A DNA stretch of 64,000 bases, from contig CBDEGU010000012.1 of NCBI GenBank assembly GCA_965238045.1, forward strand, positions 1,178,001-1,242,000, in the 5' to 3' direction. Of this stretch, positions 51,991-62,181 are shown one piece after another. The position numbers and the translations under genes are program-made. The notes under the pieces were generated by a model. It was not told the DNA's origin. It searched no databases and saw only the letters and a list, made by a program, of their open reading frames with translations. Origin of the DNA: CBDEGU01 sp965238045 (GTDB taxonomy: Bacteria > Acidobacteriota > Terriglobia > Bryobacterales > UBA6623). How positions within the stretch are numbered: the stretch's first letter is position 1; the number at the start of each line of letters is the position of its first letter.

Positions 51991-53420
51991 TGAATCGTTT
52001 TCTATTTCCAGCCGTGGTATTTTTCGTAACGCTCGCCGTCGCCAATGCCGCGGACTGGCCACGATTTCGCGGCCCCAATGGCTTGGGTGTTTCTGATTCT
52101 CAGCGTCTGCCGGTCGCAATCGGCCCCGAGCGAAACGTTGTCTGGAAGACGCCGCTGCCGATGGGCAAGTCCTCGCCGGTGCTGACCGAAGACCGCATCT
52201 TCCTTACCGCGCATGAGGACGGGCGATTATTGACCTTCTGCCTCGATCGGGCGAGCGGCAAGATTCTCTGGCGGCGGGAAGCGCCCTCGCGGCGGCGGGA
52301 GAAGATGCACAGCCTCAACGACGAGGCCGCATCGACACCGGTAACCGACGGACGCAATGTCTACGTCTTCTTCGGCGGCTACGGGTTGCTCTCCTACGGC
52401 CCGGACGGCAACGAGCGCTGGCGCCTGCCCATGGGCCGCTTTACGAACTTTCATGGCATGGGCGCGTCCCCCATACTGGCCGGCGGAAAAGTTCTGATGG
52501 TGGTGGACCAGGATATCGAGGCCCACGTGATCGCCATTCGCGCCAGCGACGGCGGCGTGGTCTGGCGAACCGAGCGCCCGGACATGGTGCACAGCTTTTC
52601 GACGCCGCTGGTTTATCGTCCCGAGCAAGGCCCGGCGGAACTCGTCGTGCCGGGTTCCTACCAAATGGTGAGTTACGCGATTGAGACCGGCAAGGAGCTG
52701 TGGCGCGTCCGGGGACTCGCCTACCAGGTAAAGTCGGTTCCGGTGATCGAAGACGGCGTGCTTTACTTCAACGGCTGGGCGCCGGGGGGAGAGCCGGCGG
52801 TGCGGCTGCTGCTGCCTAATTTCCCGAAAATGCTCGCCGACTACGATGCCGACAAGGACGGCAGACTCTCGAAGGCGGAAGTCCCCAAGAAATGGCATCC
52901 GGGCAATTGGGATATGCAAGATCTCGACAAGGACTCGGCGTTCGATCGACGCGAGTGGAAGTACTACCAGTCGCGGCGGACTTCGTCCAATGCGACAATG
53001 GCGATCCGGCTGGGAGGACGCGGCGATGTGACCGAGAGTCATGTGCTCTGGCGGCATCGCAAGTCGCTGCCCGACGTGCCGTCGCTGCTGCTCTATCGCG
53101 GCGTGCTGTGGGCTGTGAAGAAAGGCGGCATTGTCACGACGCTCGAGCCAGGCACGGGTAAGGTGATCAAGATCGGACGCCTTCGCGACGCGCTCGACGA
53201 CTACTACGCCTCGCCGGTCGGGGCCGATGGCAAGGTCTACATGGCCAGCATGACAGGCAAGGTCTCGGTGCTCGACGGCGCGGGGGACTGGTCGGTTCTG
53301 CATACCAGCGATCTTGGCGACGACATTTTCGCAACGCCGGCCATCGCCGGCGGCCGGATCTATTTGCGCACCTCGGCCAGTCTCTACTGCTTCGCCGAGA
53401 GTGCTGGTTCGCCGCCATAG
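51990..53420 (+). CDS. PQQ-like beta-propeller protein with inserted EF-hand pair, secreted
   Basis: A 476-residue protein with a signal peptide (FPAVVFFVTLAVANA) and the family opening ADWPRFRGPNGLGVSDSQ. Propeller blades follow (e.g. ASGKILWRREAPS, ETGKELWRVRGL). In the middle, at about residues 280-320, is a calcium-binding EF-hand pair: DADKDGRLSKAEV and DLDKDSAFDRREW. The last blades then follow (e.g. GDVTESHVLWRHRKSLPDVPS). The EF hands probably stabilise the propeller with calcium. The start ATG overlaps the TGA of the upstream methyltransferase fragment. A related protein without EF hands is at 19559. Confidence 0.85.
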   Translation: MNRFLFPAVVFFVTLAVANAADWPRFRGPNGLGVSDSQRLPVAIGPERNVVWKTPLPMGKSSPVLTEDRIFLTAHEDGRLLTFCLDRASGKILWRREAPSRRREKMHSLNDEAASTPVTDGRNVYVFFGGYGLLSYGPDGNERWRLPMGRFTNFHGMGASPILAGGKVLMVVDQDIEAHVIAIRASDGGVVWRTERPDMVHSFSTPLVYRPEQGPAELVVPGSYQMVSYAIETGKELWRVRGLAYQVKSVPVIEDGVLYFNGWAPGGEPAVRLLLPNFPKMLADYDADKDGRLSKAEVPKKWHPGNWDMQDLDKDSAFDRREWKYYQSRRTSSNATMAIRLGGRGDVTESHVLWRHRKSLPDVPSLLLYRGVLWAVKKGGIVTTLEPGTGKVIKIGRLRDALDDYYASPVGADGKVYMASMTGKVSVLDGAGDWSVLHTSDLGDDIFATPAIAGGRIYLRTSASLYCFAESAGSPP

Positions 53421-53472
53421 GCGCGGCGATTCGTGATGGGCCCGGTGATTTTACGATAGGCGCGGCGATTCG
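53417..53472. repeat. Two 17-bp direct repeats, 39 bases apart
   Basis: ATAGGCGCGGCGATTCG occurs at 53417-53433 and 53456-53472, overlapping and following the stop of the propeller gene. Probably a small local duplication. Confidence 0.5.
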
Positions 53473-53513
53473 CGACAAACACGGGCCTGGGAACATACGC
53501 TGGAGGAAGCTCT

Positions 53514-54503
53514 TTGTCTATGCACAAGCGCCGGTTGTTCTGCCCGGTTGTGACGATGGCGGTCGTGATGATCGCGGCCCTTGCTCTGGGGTGGGCTTGC
53601 CGGCGATCGGGCGGCAAACGAATTGGTGTGGTTCCCAAGGCCGTGGCTCATGTCTTCTGGCAGAGCGTGCATGCCGGAGCGGTGGCGGCGAGCCGCGAGG
53701 CGGGCGTCGAGATCGAGTGGCTGGGCCCGTCGCGGGAGACGGATTTTTCCCGGCAGATCGATATTGTCGATTCGATGATCAACGGGCGGATGGACGGAAT
53801 CGTGCTGGCTCCGGCCGAGGCGACGGCGCTGGTCTCGGTGGTTGAGAAGGCGGCCCTCCGAGGCATCCCGGTAACGATCTTCGACTCGGGAATCAACACA
53901 GAGAAGTACGTCTCATTCGTTTCGACCAATAACTACAAGGCCGGCGTGCTGGCGGCGCGCAAGTTGGGTGAGCTGCTGGGCGGGCAAGGCAAGGTCGCGC
54001 TCGTGAAAAACGTGCCGGGCAGCTCGTCGACGATGGAGCGAGAGAAGGGCTTTGCCGATACGCTCGCCGAAGAGTTCCCCGGCGTGGTCGTTGCCGGGGA
54101 GCAGTACTGTATGTCGGACCGCGCCAAGGCGCTGGATATTTCAGAGAACATGCTCACGGCCAACCCGGATTTGGACGCCTTCTTCGCTTCCTGCGAGCCG
54201 GCTACGGTCGGCGGGGCGCAGGCGATTCAGAGCCGGGCTCTGAAGGGCAAGGTCAGGCTGGTTGGCTTTGATTACAGCGAAACGATCGAGCGCGGACTCA
54301 GCGATGGCGTGATCGATGCTCTGGTCGTGCAGGACCCGTTCCAGATTGGGTATATGGCGGTAAAGACGATCGTGGAGAAGCTGAACGGAGAGTCGCCCGA
54401 GAAGAGAATCGAAATCCCGATTCATGTCATCACGGCGGCGGATCTGGACGATCCGGCGATCGACGCACTGCTGCACCCGGACCTCGACAAATACTTGCGG
54501 TAG
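53514..54503 (+). CDS. Sugar ABC-transporter substrate-binding lipoprotein (RbsB-like)
   Basis: A 329-residue periplasmic-binding protein of the ribose/galactose cluster. The lipoprotein signal is MAVVMIAALALGWAC followed by RRSGG. The body has GVVPKAVAHVFWQSVHAGA, the hinge-proximal DGIVLAPAEA and VTIFDSGI, then DLDAFFASCEPATVGG and VQDPFQIGYMAVKTIVEKL, as in RbsB-type proteins. The GGAGGAAG Shine-Dalgarno at 53502-53509 is better spaced for the TTG at 53514 than for the ATG at 53520, so I use the TTG. No permease or ATPase gene is adjacent. A strong terminator follows. Confidence 0.85.
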   Translation: MSMHKRRLFCPVVTMAVVMIAALALGWACRRSGGKRIGVVPKAVAHVFWQSVHAGAVAASREAGVEIEWLGPSRETDFSRQIDIVDSMINGRMDGIVLAPAEATALVSVVEKAALRGIPVTIFDSGINTEKYVSFVSTNNYKAGVLAARKLGELLGGQGKVALVKNVPGSSSTMEREKGFADTLAEEFPGVVVAGEQYCMSDRAKALDISENMLTANPDLDAFFASCEPATVGGAQAIQSRALKGKVRLVGFDYSETIERGLSDGVIDALVVQDPFQIGYMAVKTIVEKLNGESPEKRIEIPIHVITAADLDDPAIDALLHPDLDKYLR

Positions 54504-54513
54504 CGGAACAAGA

Positions 54514-54560
54514 AGAAAGGGATTCGGACGCCCGCTAGCGGCTCGTCCGAATCCCTTTCT
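54514..54560. terminator. Bidirectional terminator between the binding-protein gene and pnp
   Basis: A 17-bp perfect stem (AGAAAGGGATTCGGACG and its complement) around a 13-base loop, with A-rich left and TTTCT right flanks. It lies between convergent genes, 11 bases after the first and 53 bases before the pnp stop, so it can serve both. Confidence 0.9.
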
Positions 54561-54612
54561 GCCAATGCGGTTCGCGGCCGGGCTCCTGCCGCGGGCTGCG
54601 AACTGGCGAAAA

Positions 54613-56733
<2,121 letters not shown>

Positions 56734-56750
56734 TAGTTTGATTTGTCGTG

Positions 56751-56800
56751 CGAGAGGTTTTCGCGGGTACAGCTCCGCCGTACCGGCAAATAGCCTCTCG
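56751..56800 (-). promoter_or_regulatory. Hairpin in the pnp 5' leader
   Basis: Outer 7-bp stem CGAGAGG / CCTCTCG, inner imperfect stem ending in GTAC/GTAC around a 9-base loop. It starts 17 bases upstream of the pnp start. In E. coli a long pnp leader hairpin is cut by RNase III and then degraded by PNPase, giving autorepression; this hairpin occupies the same position, but homology cannot be shown. Confidence 0.55.
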
Positions 56801-57016
56801 CCATACTCCTAGAGGTTTTTGAGGGAAGGAAAAAGTTGCCTGTGCGGGGGATGCTCGCGGAGAACAACTTCGCGATGACAAATCTGGGAAACTGCGTTTC
56901 GTGCCTGAACACCGGAACGACCGTCCGGTCAATGTTCAGCGGCCGGAACCGCCGCTTCCGCAATTTCCCGTGCTAGGTCTCGCGGCCGCCTTCTTGCAAC
57001 TGCCGCACGAAGAACG

Positions 57017-57286
57017 TTACCCGCGCAGTCCTAGATCTTTAACAAGTTTGCGATACCGCTCGGAACTCTCTCTCCCTAGATAACGCAGCAGTCGCCGGCG
57101 GCGGCTGACCATGGTCAGCAATCCGCGGCGGGATGAAAAGTCCTTACGGTGTTCTTTGATGTGTTCGGTTAAGTCCAGAATTCTGCGCGACAGAACCGCG
57201 ATCTGAACTTCAGTTGAACCGACATCGGTACCGTGAATCCGGTACTTGGTGATAATTTCTTTCTTGACCTGCGTGTCTAAGGGCAT
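57017..57286 (-). CDS. rpsO: 30S ribosomal protein S15
   Basis: An 89-residue S15 with the full family pattern: a start helix with DTQVKKEIITKYRIHGTDVG, STEVQIAVLSRRILDLTEHI, KEHRKDFSSRRGLLTMVSRR and RRLLRYLGRES at the C-terminus. The length is exactly the standard. S15 binds 16S rRNA early in 30S assembly and in several bacteria represses its own message. The pnp gene is downstream on the same strand after about 280 bases. A TATACT hexamer at 57341-57346 (minus strand) lies about 55 bases upstream of the start and is a candidate -10. Confidence 0.97.
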   Translation of the reverse strand: MPLDTQVKKEIITKYRIHGTDVGSTEVQIAVLSRRILDLTEHIKEHRKDFSSRRGLLTMVSRRRRLLRYLGRESSERYRKLVKDLGLRG

Positions 57287-57922
57287 TCAGTTCTTCAATA
57301 CTCCCAATTCGCTTCTCTCTTTTTTTTGTTATCTGTGGCGAGTATAGCATATTTGAGAACGAGGCTGCCGGTACAGGATGACTGGAAATTGTTTTGGGAG
57401 ATGCCGGGGCCGGGCGGGGCGGGGCGGGCGGATGCGCTGTCTGACGCGGATGTGTTTGAAATATAGTGAGATAGCTGGGTGGCTTCGGCTGCAATGGTGA
57501 GCCGGGATTGGCCGAGGCGCGGCGGGCCGAGGTGAGCGGATAGGACCGGGTTGGCGCCTGTTGGCGAGGGGCTAGACGGCCTGCTGGTCCCGGCGGCGCC
57601 AGGTGGATCGGGTTGCGGTGATATTGCTTTCCGGGGTTTCTTGCGGTGTGGAACGACAGAGAGATCACCGGCGATCGAGACCCTGTAGAATGAGTTTTTC
57701 GTGTCGTCTCGCTCTCCTAGAGGGGCGGAATTCACGAACCAGCGTTTTCCCCCGTTCATGGTCGCCCCGCGGGCGGGGAAGCTTCGGCCTGCCCGGCGGG
57801 TGAGGCCGGCGGTCACCGAGTTCGCCGGGCCTGGTCGCCGACCAGAACACGATGTAGGCTGTTGCCTTGGGTGCGCGAGAAGCAAGAGAAGTCCGCTGTA
57901 ACGGGAAAGGCAGGATCGTTTG
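57287..57922. other. Divergent intergenic region between rpsO and gnd
   Basis: About 640 bases that must hold promoters for both directions. TATACT at 57341-57346 on the minus strand is a likely rpsO -10. There is a G-rich run (57400-57440) and a G+C-rich imperfect hairpin at about 57765-57800. I see no gene; the open frames are Arg/Pro-rich and unconserved. Confidence 0.5.
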
Positions 57923-59329
57923 ATGGAGCAAGGTGAATTCGGAGTCGTCGGTCTGGGCGTGATGGGGCAGAATCTGGCCCTGAACGTCGCAAGCAAAGGT
58001 TTTTCGGTGGTTGCGTTTAATCGCGGCGCCGAGAAAGCGGACCGCATGCGAGAGTTGTCGGCTGGCAAGCGGGTGCGGGTGACGCAGTCGCTTGCGGAGT
58101 TCGCGGGATGGCTCGAACGGCCTCGCCGCATCGTCCTGATGGTGACGGCGGGAAAGGGAACCGACGCAGTGATCGCGGACTTGAAGCCGCTGCTCGACCA
58201 GGGCGACGTCATCATTGACGGCGGCAACTCGCACTTTCCCGACACCGGCCGGCGCTGGAAGGCTCTGAGCGCCGCCGGACTCCACTTTGTGGGGTGCGGC
58301 ATCAGCGGAGGCGAAAAAGGCGCGCTGCTGGGTCCGAGCATCATGCCCGGCGGCGACGAGAAGGCCTATAAGCTGGTCGAGCCGATCCTGACCAAGATCG
58401 CCGCACAGACCGAAGACGGCCCTTGCTGCACCTATATTGGCGCCGGCGCGGCGGGGCATTACGTCAAGATGGTGCACAACGGCATCGAGTACGGGATCAT
58501 GCAGCTTCTCTGCGAGACCTACGACATCTGCCGCAAAACGCTCGGGATGCCGGCGCCGGAAATTCAGAAAATCTTCGCTGGCTGGACCGACAGTGACATC
58601 GGTGGCTATCTGGTGGAAATCACCGCGATCTGCCTGGCGAAAGCCGACGACGACACCGGACGGCCGCTGGTCGAGTTGATGCTCGATACCGCCGGACAGA
58701 AGGGCACCGGCAAGTGGACCGCGCAATCGGCGCTGGACCTGGGCGTTCCGGCGCCGACGCTCGCGATGGCGGTCCAGGCGCGGATCCTCTCGGGGCTGAA
58801 GTCGCAGAGGATCGAGGCGGCCAAGGTGCTGACGGGTCCGGACCCGAACTATGATGGCGATCGCGATGAGATCGTTTCCGCGCTGTTTCACGCCCTACAG
58901 TTGGGCATGGTGGGCTGCTATGCGCAGGGCCTCACGCTGATTGGCGAAGCGTCGAGGGTGATGAAGTTTGGCGTCAACCTGGCCGAGGTGGCGCGAATCT
59001 GGAAAGCCGGCTGCATTATCCGCTCCCGCATGCTCGATCCGATCAAGAAGGCCTGCGCGGCGAATCCGAATCTGGTGAACCTTATGATGGACGAGGCCTT
59101 CCGCAAGATCGTGAACGCCAACCAGGCGGATCTGCGCCGGGTCGTGTCTCTGGCGGCGGAGACCGGCGTACCGGCGACTTGTCTGGGCGCGACGTTGGCG
59201 TATATCGACAGCTATCGCAGCGAGTTCCTGCCGGCGAATTTGTTGCAGGCCCAGCGGGATCTCTTCGGTGCTCACACCTACCGGCGGCTCGACAAGGAAG
59301 GCGTATTTCATACCGAGTGGGAAGACTAA
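57923..59329 (+). CDS. gnd: 6-phosphogluconate dehydrogenase (decarboxylating)
   Basis: A 468-residue enzyme. The N-terminal Rossmann motif FGVVGLGVMGQNLALNVASKGF binds NADP. The substrate-site segments FVGCGISGGEKGALLGPSIM and YIGAGAAGHYVKMVHNGIEY, with its catalytic Lys, are present, as is the C-terminal signature LMLDTAGQKGTGKWTAQSAL. It makes ribulose-5-phosphate, CO2 and NADPH in the oxidative pentose phosphate pathway. The start ATG at 57923 is preceded by an in-frame TTG; the ATG suits the family. A HAD phosphatase gene follows after 36 bases, probably in the same transcript. zwf and pgl are not in the window. Confidence 0.96.
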   Translation: MEQGEFGVVGLGVMGQNLALNVASKGFSVVAFNRGAEKADRMRELSAGKRVRVTQSLAEFAGWLERPRRIVLMVTAGKGTDAVIADLKPLLDQGDVIIDGGNSHFPDTGRRWKALSAAGLHFVGCGISGGEKGALLGPSIMPGGDEKAYKLVEPILTKIAAQTEDGPCCTYIGAGAAGHYVKMVHNGIEYGIMQLLCETYDICRKTLGMPAPEIQKIFAGWTDSDIGGYLVEITAICLAKADDDTGRPLVELMLDTAGQKGTGKWTAQSALDLGVPAPTLAMAVQARILSGLKSQRIEAAKVLTGPDPNYDGDRDEIVSALFHALQLGMVGCYAQGLTLIGEASRVMKFGVNLAEVARIWKAGCIIRSRMLDPIKKACAANPNLVNLMMDEAFRKIVNANQADLRRVVSLAAETGVPATCLGATLAYIDSYRSEFLPANLLQAQRDLFGAHTYRRLDKEGVFHTEWED

Positions 59330-59365
59330 ATCCCCGAGTGCGGTTTTTGGCGGTGGCGGCGGGTG

Positions 59366-60253
59366 ATGGCAGAGAATACTCCTCTTGACAAGTTTGAGCG
59401 CGAGCACGATTTCTTCATCGCGCTGGATTCCGATGGCTGTGTGTTTGATTCGATGGAGATCAAGCACAAGGAGTGCTTTACTCCGGCGTTCATCAAGCAC
59501 TGGAAGCTGCAAGCGGCATCGAAGTATGCGCGGCAGGTTTGGGAGTTTGGCAATCTGTATTCTGTCGACCGGGGCGTGAACCGTTTTCCGGTGCTGGTGA
59601 AATGCCTGGATTTGCTCAGTGACTATCCCGAGGCGATGGCACGGGGCATTGAGATTCCGGATTTGACTCCCTTGCGGGACTTTGTGACATCGGGACATCC
59701 GCAGAGCAACGCGTCGCTGAGCGCGCTGCTCGAAGAGCGCGACGATGCGGTGCTGGCCCGGACGATGCGCTGGAGTCTGGCGGTCAATGATGCGGTGGCG
59801 GATCTTGTCGAAGGCGTGCCGCCGTTTCCGAAAGTGATTGAGTGTCTGGACCGGATCACGGCGCAAGCCGACCTGGCGGTGGTGTCGGGCACGCCGGGCG
59901 AGGCTCTGCGGCGGGAGTGGGTGGAACACAAGATCGTCGATTACCCGGCCCTCATCGCCGGGCAGGAGCTGGGCAAGAAGACCGATCACTTGCGCGTGAT
60001 GACTGGCGACAAGAGCTACGACCCCGCGCGTATGCTGATGATCGGCGACGCGCCCGGCGACTACAGCGCGGCGCGGGCTTGCGGTCTAATGTTCTACCCT
60101 GTAAATCCGGGCCACGAAGAGGAGTCCTGGCGGCGGCTGCACGACGAGGCGCTGGAACGCTTTTTCGCCGGGACCTATGGCGGCGAGTACGAGCAAGCCC
60201 GGATTGCCGAGTTTGAACGGTTGCTTCCGGCCACCCCGCCCTGGAAGGTCTAG
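59366..60253 (+). CDS. HAD-superfamily hydrolase
   Basis: A 295-residue HAD phosphatase. Motif I is FIALDSDGCVFDS with nucleophile Asp21 and Asp23. Motif II is in LAVVSGTP, the Lys of motif III is in AGQELGKKTDHL, and motif IV is in MLMIGDAPGDYSAA. A helical cap domain (about 30-150) lies between motifs I and II. It is probably a sugar-phosphate phosphatase; position 36 bases after gnd suggests a pentose-phosphate-related substrate, but this is inference. The ATG at 59366 follows an in-frame GTG. Its stop codon TAG overlaps the left arm of the inverted-repeat element at 60251. Confidence 0.85.
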   Translation: MAENTPLDKFEREHDFFIALDSDGCVFDSMEIKHKECFTPAFIKHWKLQAASKYARQVWEFGNLYSVDRGVNRFPVLVKCLDLLSDYPEAMARGIEIPDLTPLRDFVTSGHPQSNASLSALLEERDDAVLARTMRWSLAVNDAVADLVEGVPPFPKVIECLDRITAQADLAVVSGTPGEALRREWVEHKIVDYPALIAGQELGKKTDHLRVMTGDKSYDPARMLMIGDAPGDYSAARACGLMFYPVNPGHEEESWRRLHDEALERFFAGTYGGEYEQARIAEFERLLPATPPWKV

Positions 60254-60524
60254 CAGTCCGTGGTAGAAGTCCGGCTGAACGCGCGGCAAGGATTTGGGGT
60301 CGCGGGCTAGGAGAGAGGAGGAAGATGATGCGGGACATCATTGACGACGAACGACAACGCCTGGGGCCGCAAAGCCTTGCCGCCCGAAGGGTTGCGGCGG
60401 CGCGGCGGACGCAGCTTCGTCGCGATTGGGTTGGGCCGCGAAGCACCTCTCCACCTTCCTTAGGTCTCGTTTTCTGCCCGCGGTGCTCGCAACGCGACAG
60501 TCCGACTTCTACCACGGGCTGCTA
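60251..60524. repeat. 274-bp element with 27-bp inverted ends (BIME/MITE-like)
   Basis: The left end (60251-60277) begins TAGCAGTCCGTGGTAGAAGT. The right end (60498-60524) is its inverted copy with three mismatches in 27 bases. Each end can also fold on itself (CAGTCCG with CGGGCTG at the right), as in REP pairs. The left end supplies the TAG stop of the HAD gene. Inside, an ATG at 60325 follows a GAGGAGGAAG Shine-Dalgarno and opens a 66-codon frame of arginine-rich unconserved sequence. No transposase is present. Confidence 0.82.
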
Positions 60525-60603
60525 AGGCGATGCGTCTTTATTTCACCGAAGATACCGCTCCTTATGCTGGACCGGCGGGGATGCGCCGGGAAGAAGGAAT
60601 CTG

Positions 60604-62025
60604 ATGATACATGTGCCGCTGATTCGCTGGGGCGAGGTCTACAAGAGTCAGGATGCCGAGAAGGTCGTCCATTTCGATACCGGAGAGCCGATCGCCGAGG
60701 TCAGCCAGGCGCTGCCGGGCATGGTGCGCCGCGACATGCGCAAGTCCCAGGGCGCTCGCGATGCCTTGCGCGCGATTCCCTGCACCGAGCTGGCCAAGAT
60801 GGTTCAGAAGGCCGGCGAGCTGTTCATGTCGGCCGAGCTGGCGATTGGCGACGATGGGCAGACGCCCGCCGCGTTTGTGCGCCAGCAGTCGGCGAGCACG
60901 GGTTTGCCAGAGCATATGTGCCGCAAGAACATGGACAAGATCGCCTTCGTGCTCGGTCAGATGGACCGTATTCTCGATGCGCTGACCCGCGGCCTGGACC
61001 TCTCGCTTCTCACCGCCGGCCATGGCCAAGACGCCGCCGGACGGCTGCTCAGCTACCAGGCCGAGACCGACGCACTGGGCATGGTGCTGCCCAGCAACTC
61101 GCCGGGAGTTCACACCCTCTGGATGCCGGTCGTCGCCCTGCAGATCGGACTAGTTCTCAAACCCGGTCCGCAGGAGCCTTGGACGCCCTATCGCATGGTG
61201 CAGGCGATGATTCGGGCGGGCGTGCCGCCGCGGGCATTCTCCATCTACGCCGGAGGGGGCGATGTTGGCGCGGCCGTGCTCGAGAGTTGCGGACGAACGA
61301 TGCTCTTCGGCAGCCAGGCGACGGTCGATCAGCATGGCGGCAACCCCAGGGTGCAGGTCCATGGTCCCGGCTATAGCAAGATTCTGGTGGGTGAGGACCG
61401 CATCGACAATTGGCGGGACTATCTTGATATCTTCGTCGACAGCGTACTTTTGAATAGCGGCAGAAGCTGCATCAATTGCTCCGGTATCTGGGTGCCGCGG
61501 CACGGCCGGGAGATCGCCGAGGCGATGGCCGGGGAACTGGCGAAGGTACAAGCTCTGCCTCCGGAAGATCCCCAGGCGCTGTTGGCCGCCTTTACCGTGC
61601 CGGGGGTTGCCGAAGCGGTCTCGGCCGCGATTGACGACGACTTGCGGACCTCTGGTTCCAAAGACCTGGTCGCGGAAGCGCGCGGTACGCCCCGGCTGAT
61701 TACGCGTGAGCATTGCGGGTACCTGTTGCCGACGCTGATCCACTGCGAGTCGCCTGCTCACCCGGCGGCGAAGAAAGAGTTCATGTTCCCGTTCGCGGCC
61801 GTGGTGGAGTGTCCGCAAGACCAGATGCTCTCGGAGATCGGTCCGACGCTGGTGGGCACGGGCATCACCGATGACCCGAAGTTTCGCCGGCAACTGCTCG
61901 ATTGCAGGCACATCGACCGGCTGAATCTGGGCGCGGTGCCGACCACGAAGCTCGACTGGCTGCAGCCGCACGAAGGCAACATTGTAGACTTCTTATATCG
62001 GGCACGGGCGTTTCAGGCCGCCTAG
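60604..62025 (+). CDS. Aldehyde dehydrogenase family protein
   Basis: A 473-residue ALDH-fold protein. The catalytic Cys is Cys289 (or Cys292) in NSGRSCINCSGIWVPR. Cofactor-binding features are GMVLPSNSPGVHTLWMP and ALQIGLVLKPGPQEPWTP, and the cofactor loop LFGSQATVDQH replaces the usual FTGST. The catalytic Glu seen in hydrolytic ALDHs is not obvious where expected, which would fit an acyl-CoA- or phosphate-dependent (non-hydrolytic) reaction such as in EutE/PduP or LuxC-like enzymes, but I cannot settle this. It follows the HAD gene after 350 bases containing the inverted-repeat element. Its stop overlaps a repeat hairpin. Confidence 0.8.
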   Translation: MIHVPLIRWGEVYKSQDAEKVVHFDTGEPIAEVSQALPGMVRRDMRKSQGARDALRAIPCTELAKMVQKAGELFMSAELAIGDDGQTPAAFVRQQSASTGLPEHMCRKNMDKIAFVLGQMDRILDALTRGLDLSLLTAGHGQDAAGRLLSYQAETDALGMVLPSNSPGVHTLWMPVVALQIGLVLKPGPQEPWTPYRMVQAMIRAGVPPRAFSIYAGGGDVGAAVLESCGRTMLFGSQATVDQHGGNPRVQVHGPGYSKILVGEDRIDNWRDYLDIFVDSVLLNSGRSCINCSGIWVPRHGREIAEAMAGELAKVQALPPEDPQALLAAFTVPGVAEAVSAAIDDDLRTSGSKDLVAEARGTPRLITREHCGYLLPTLIHCESPAHPAAKKEFMFPFAAVVECPQDQMLSEIGPTLVGTGITDDPKFRRQLLDCRHIDRLNLGAVPTTKLDWLQPHEGNIVDFLYRARAFQAA

Positions 62026-62061
62026 CCCGCCTTTCTCGTCACGTGCTGAGAAATGCGGGCT
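62024..62061. repeat. Dispersed TTCTCACCACGTG-type repeat, copy 4 (minimal hairpin)
   Basis: Arms AGCCCGCCTTTCTC (62024-62037) and GAGAAATGCGGGCT (62048-62061) pair at 13 of 14 positions around the loop GTCACGTGCT. Both arms carry the terminal sequence of the longer copies, so this is the two ends joined without the middle. It overlaps the TAG stop of the aldehyde dehydrogenase gene. Confidence 0.85.
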
Positions 62062-62181
62062 GGCTTCTTCGCTCCGGCGAACGGCAGCGGCTCCGCGCGG
62101 CTGGGGTGGCGGCGCGGGCTCGGAGACGATGGACGGGGTTTAGCGGGGGACACGCCGTGTGCATTGACCGGCGAAGACTTC

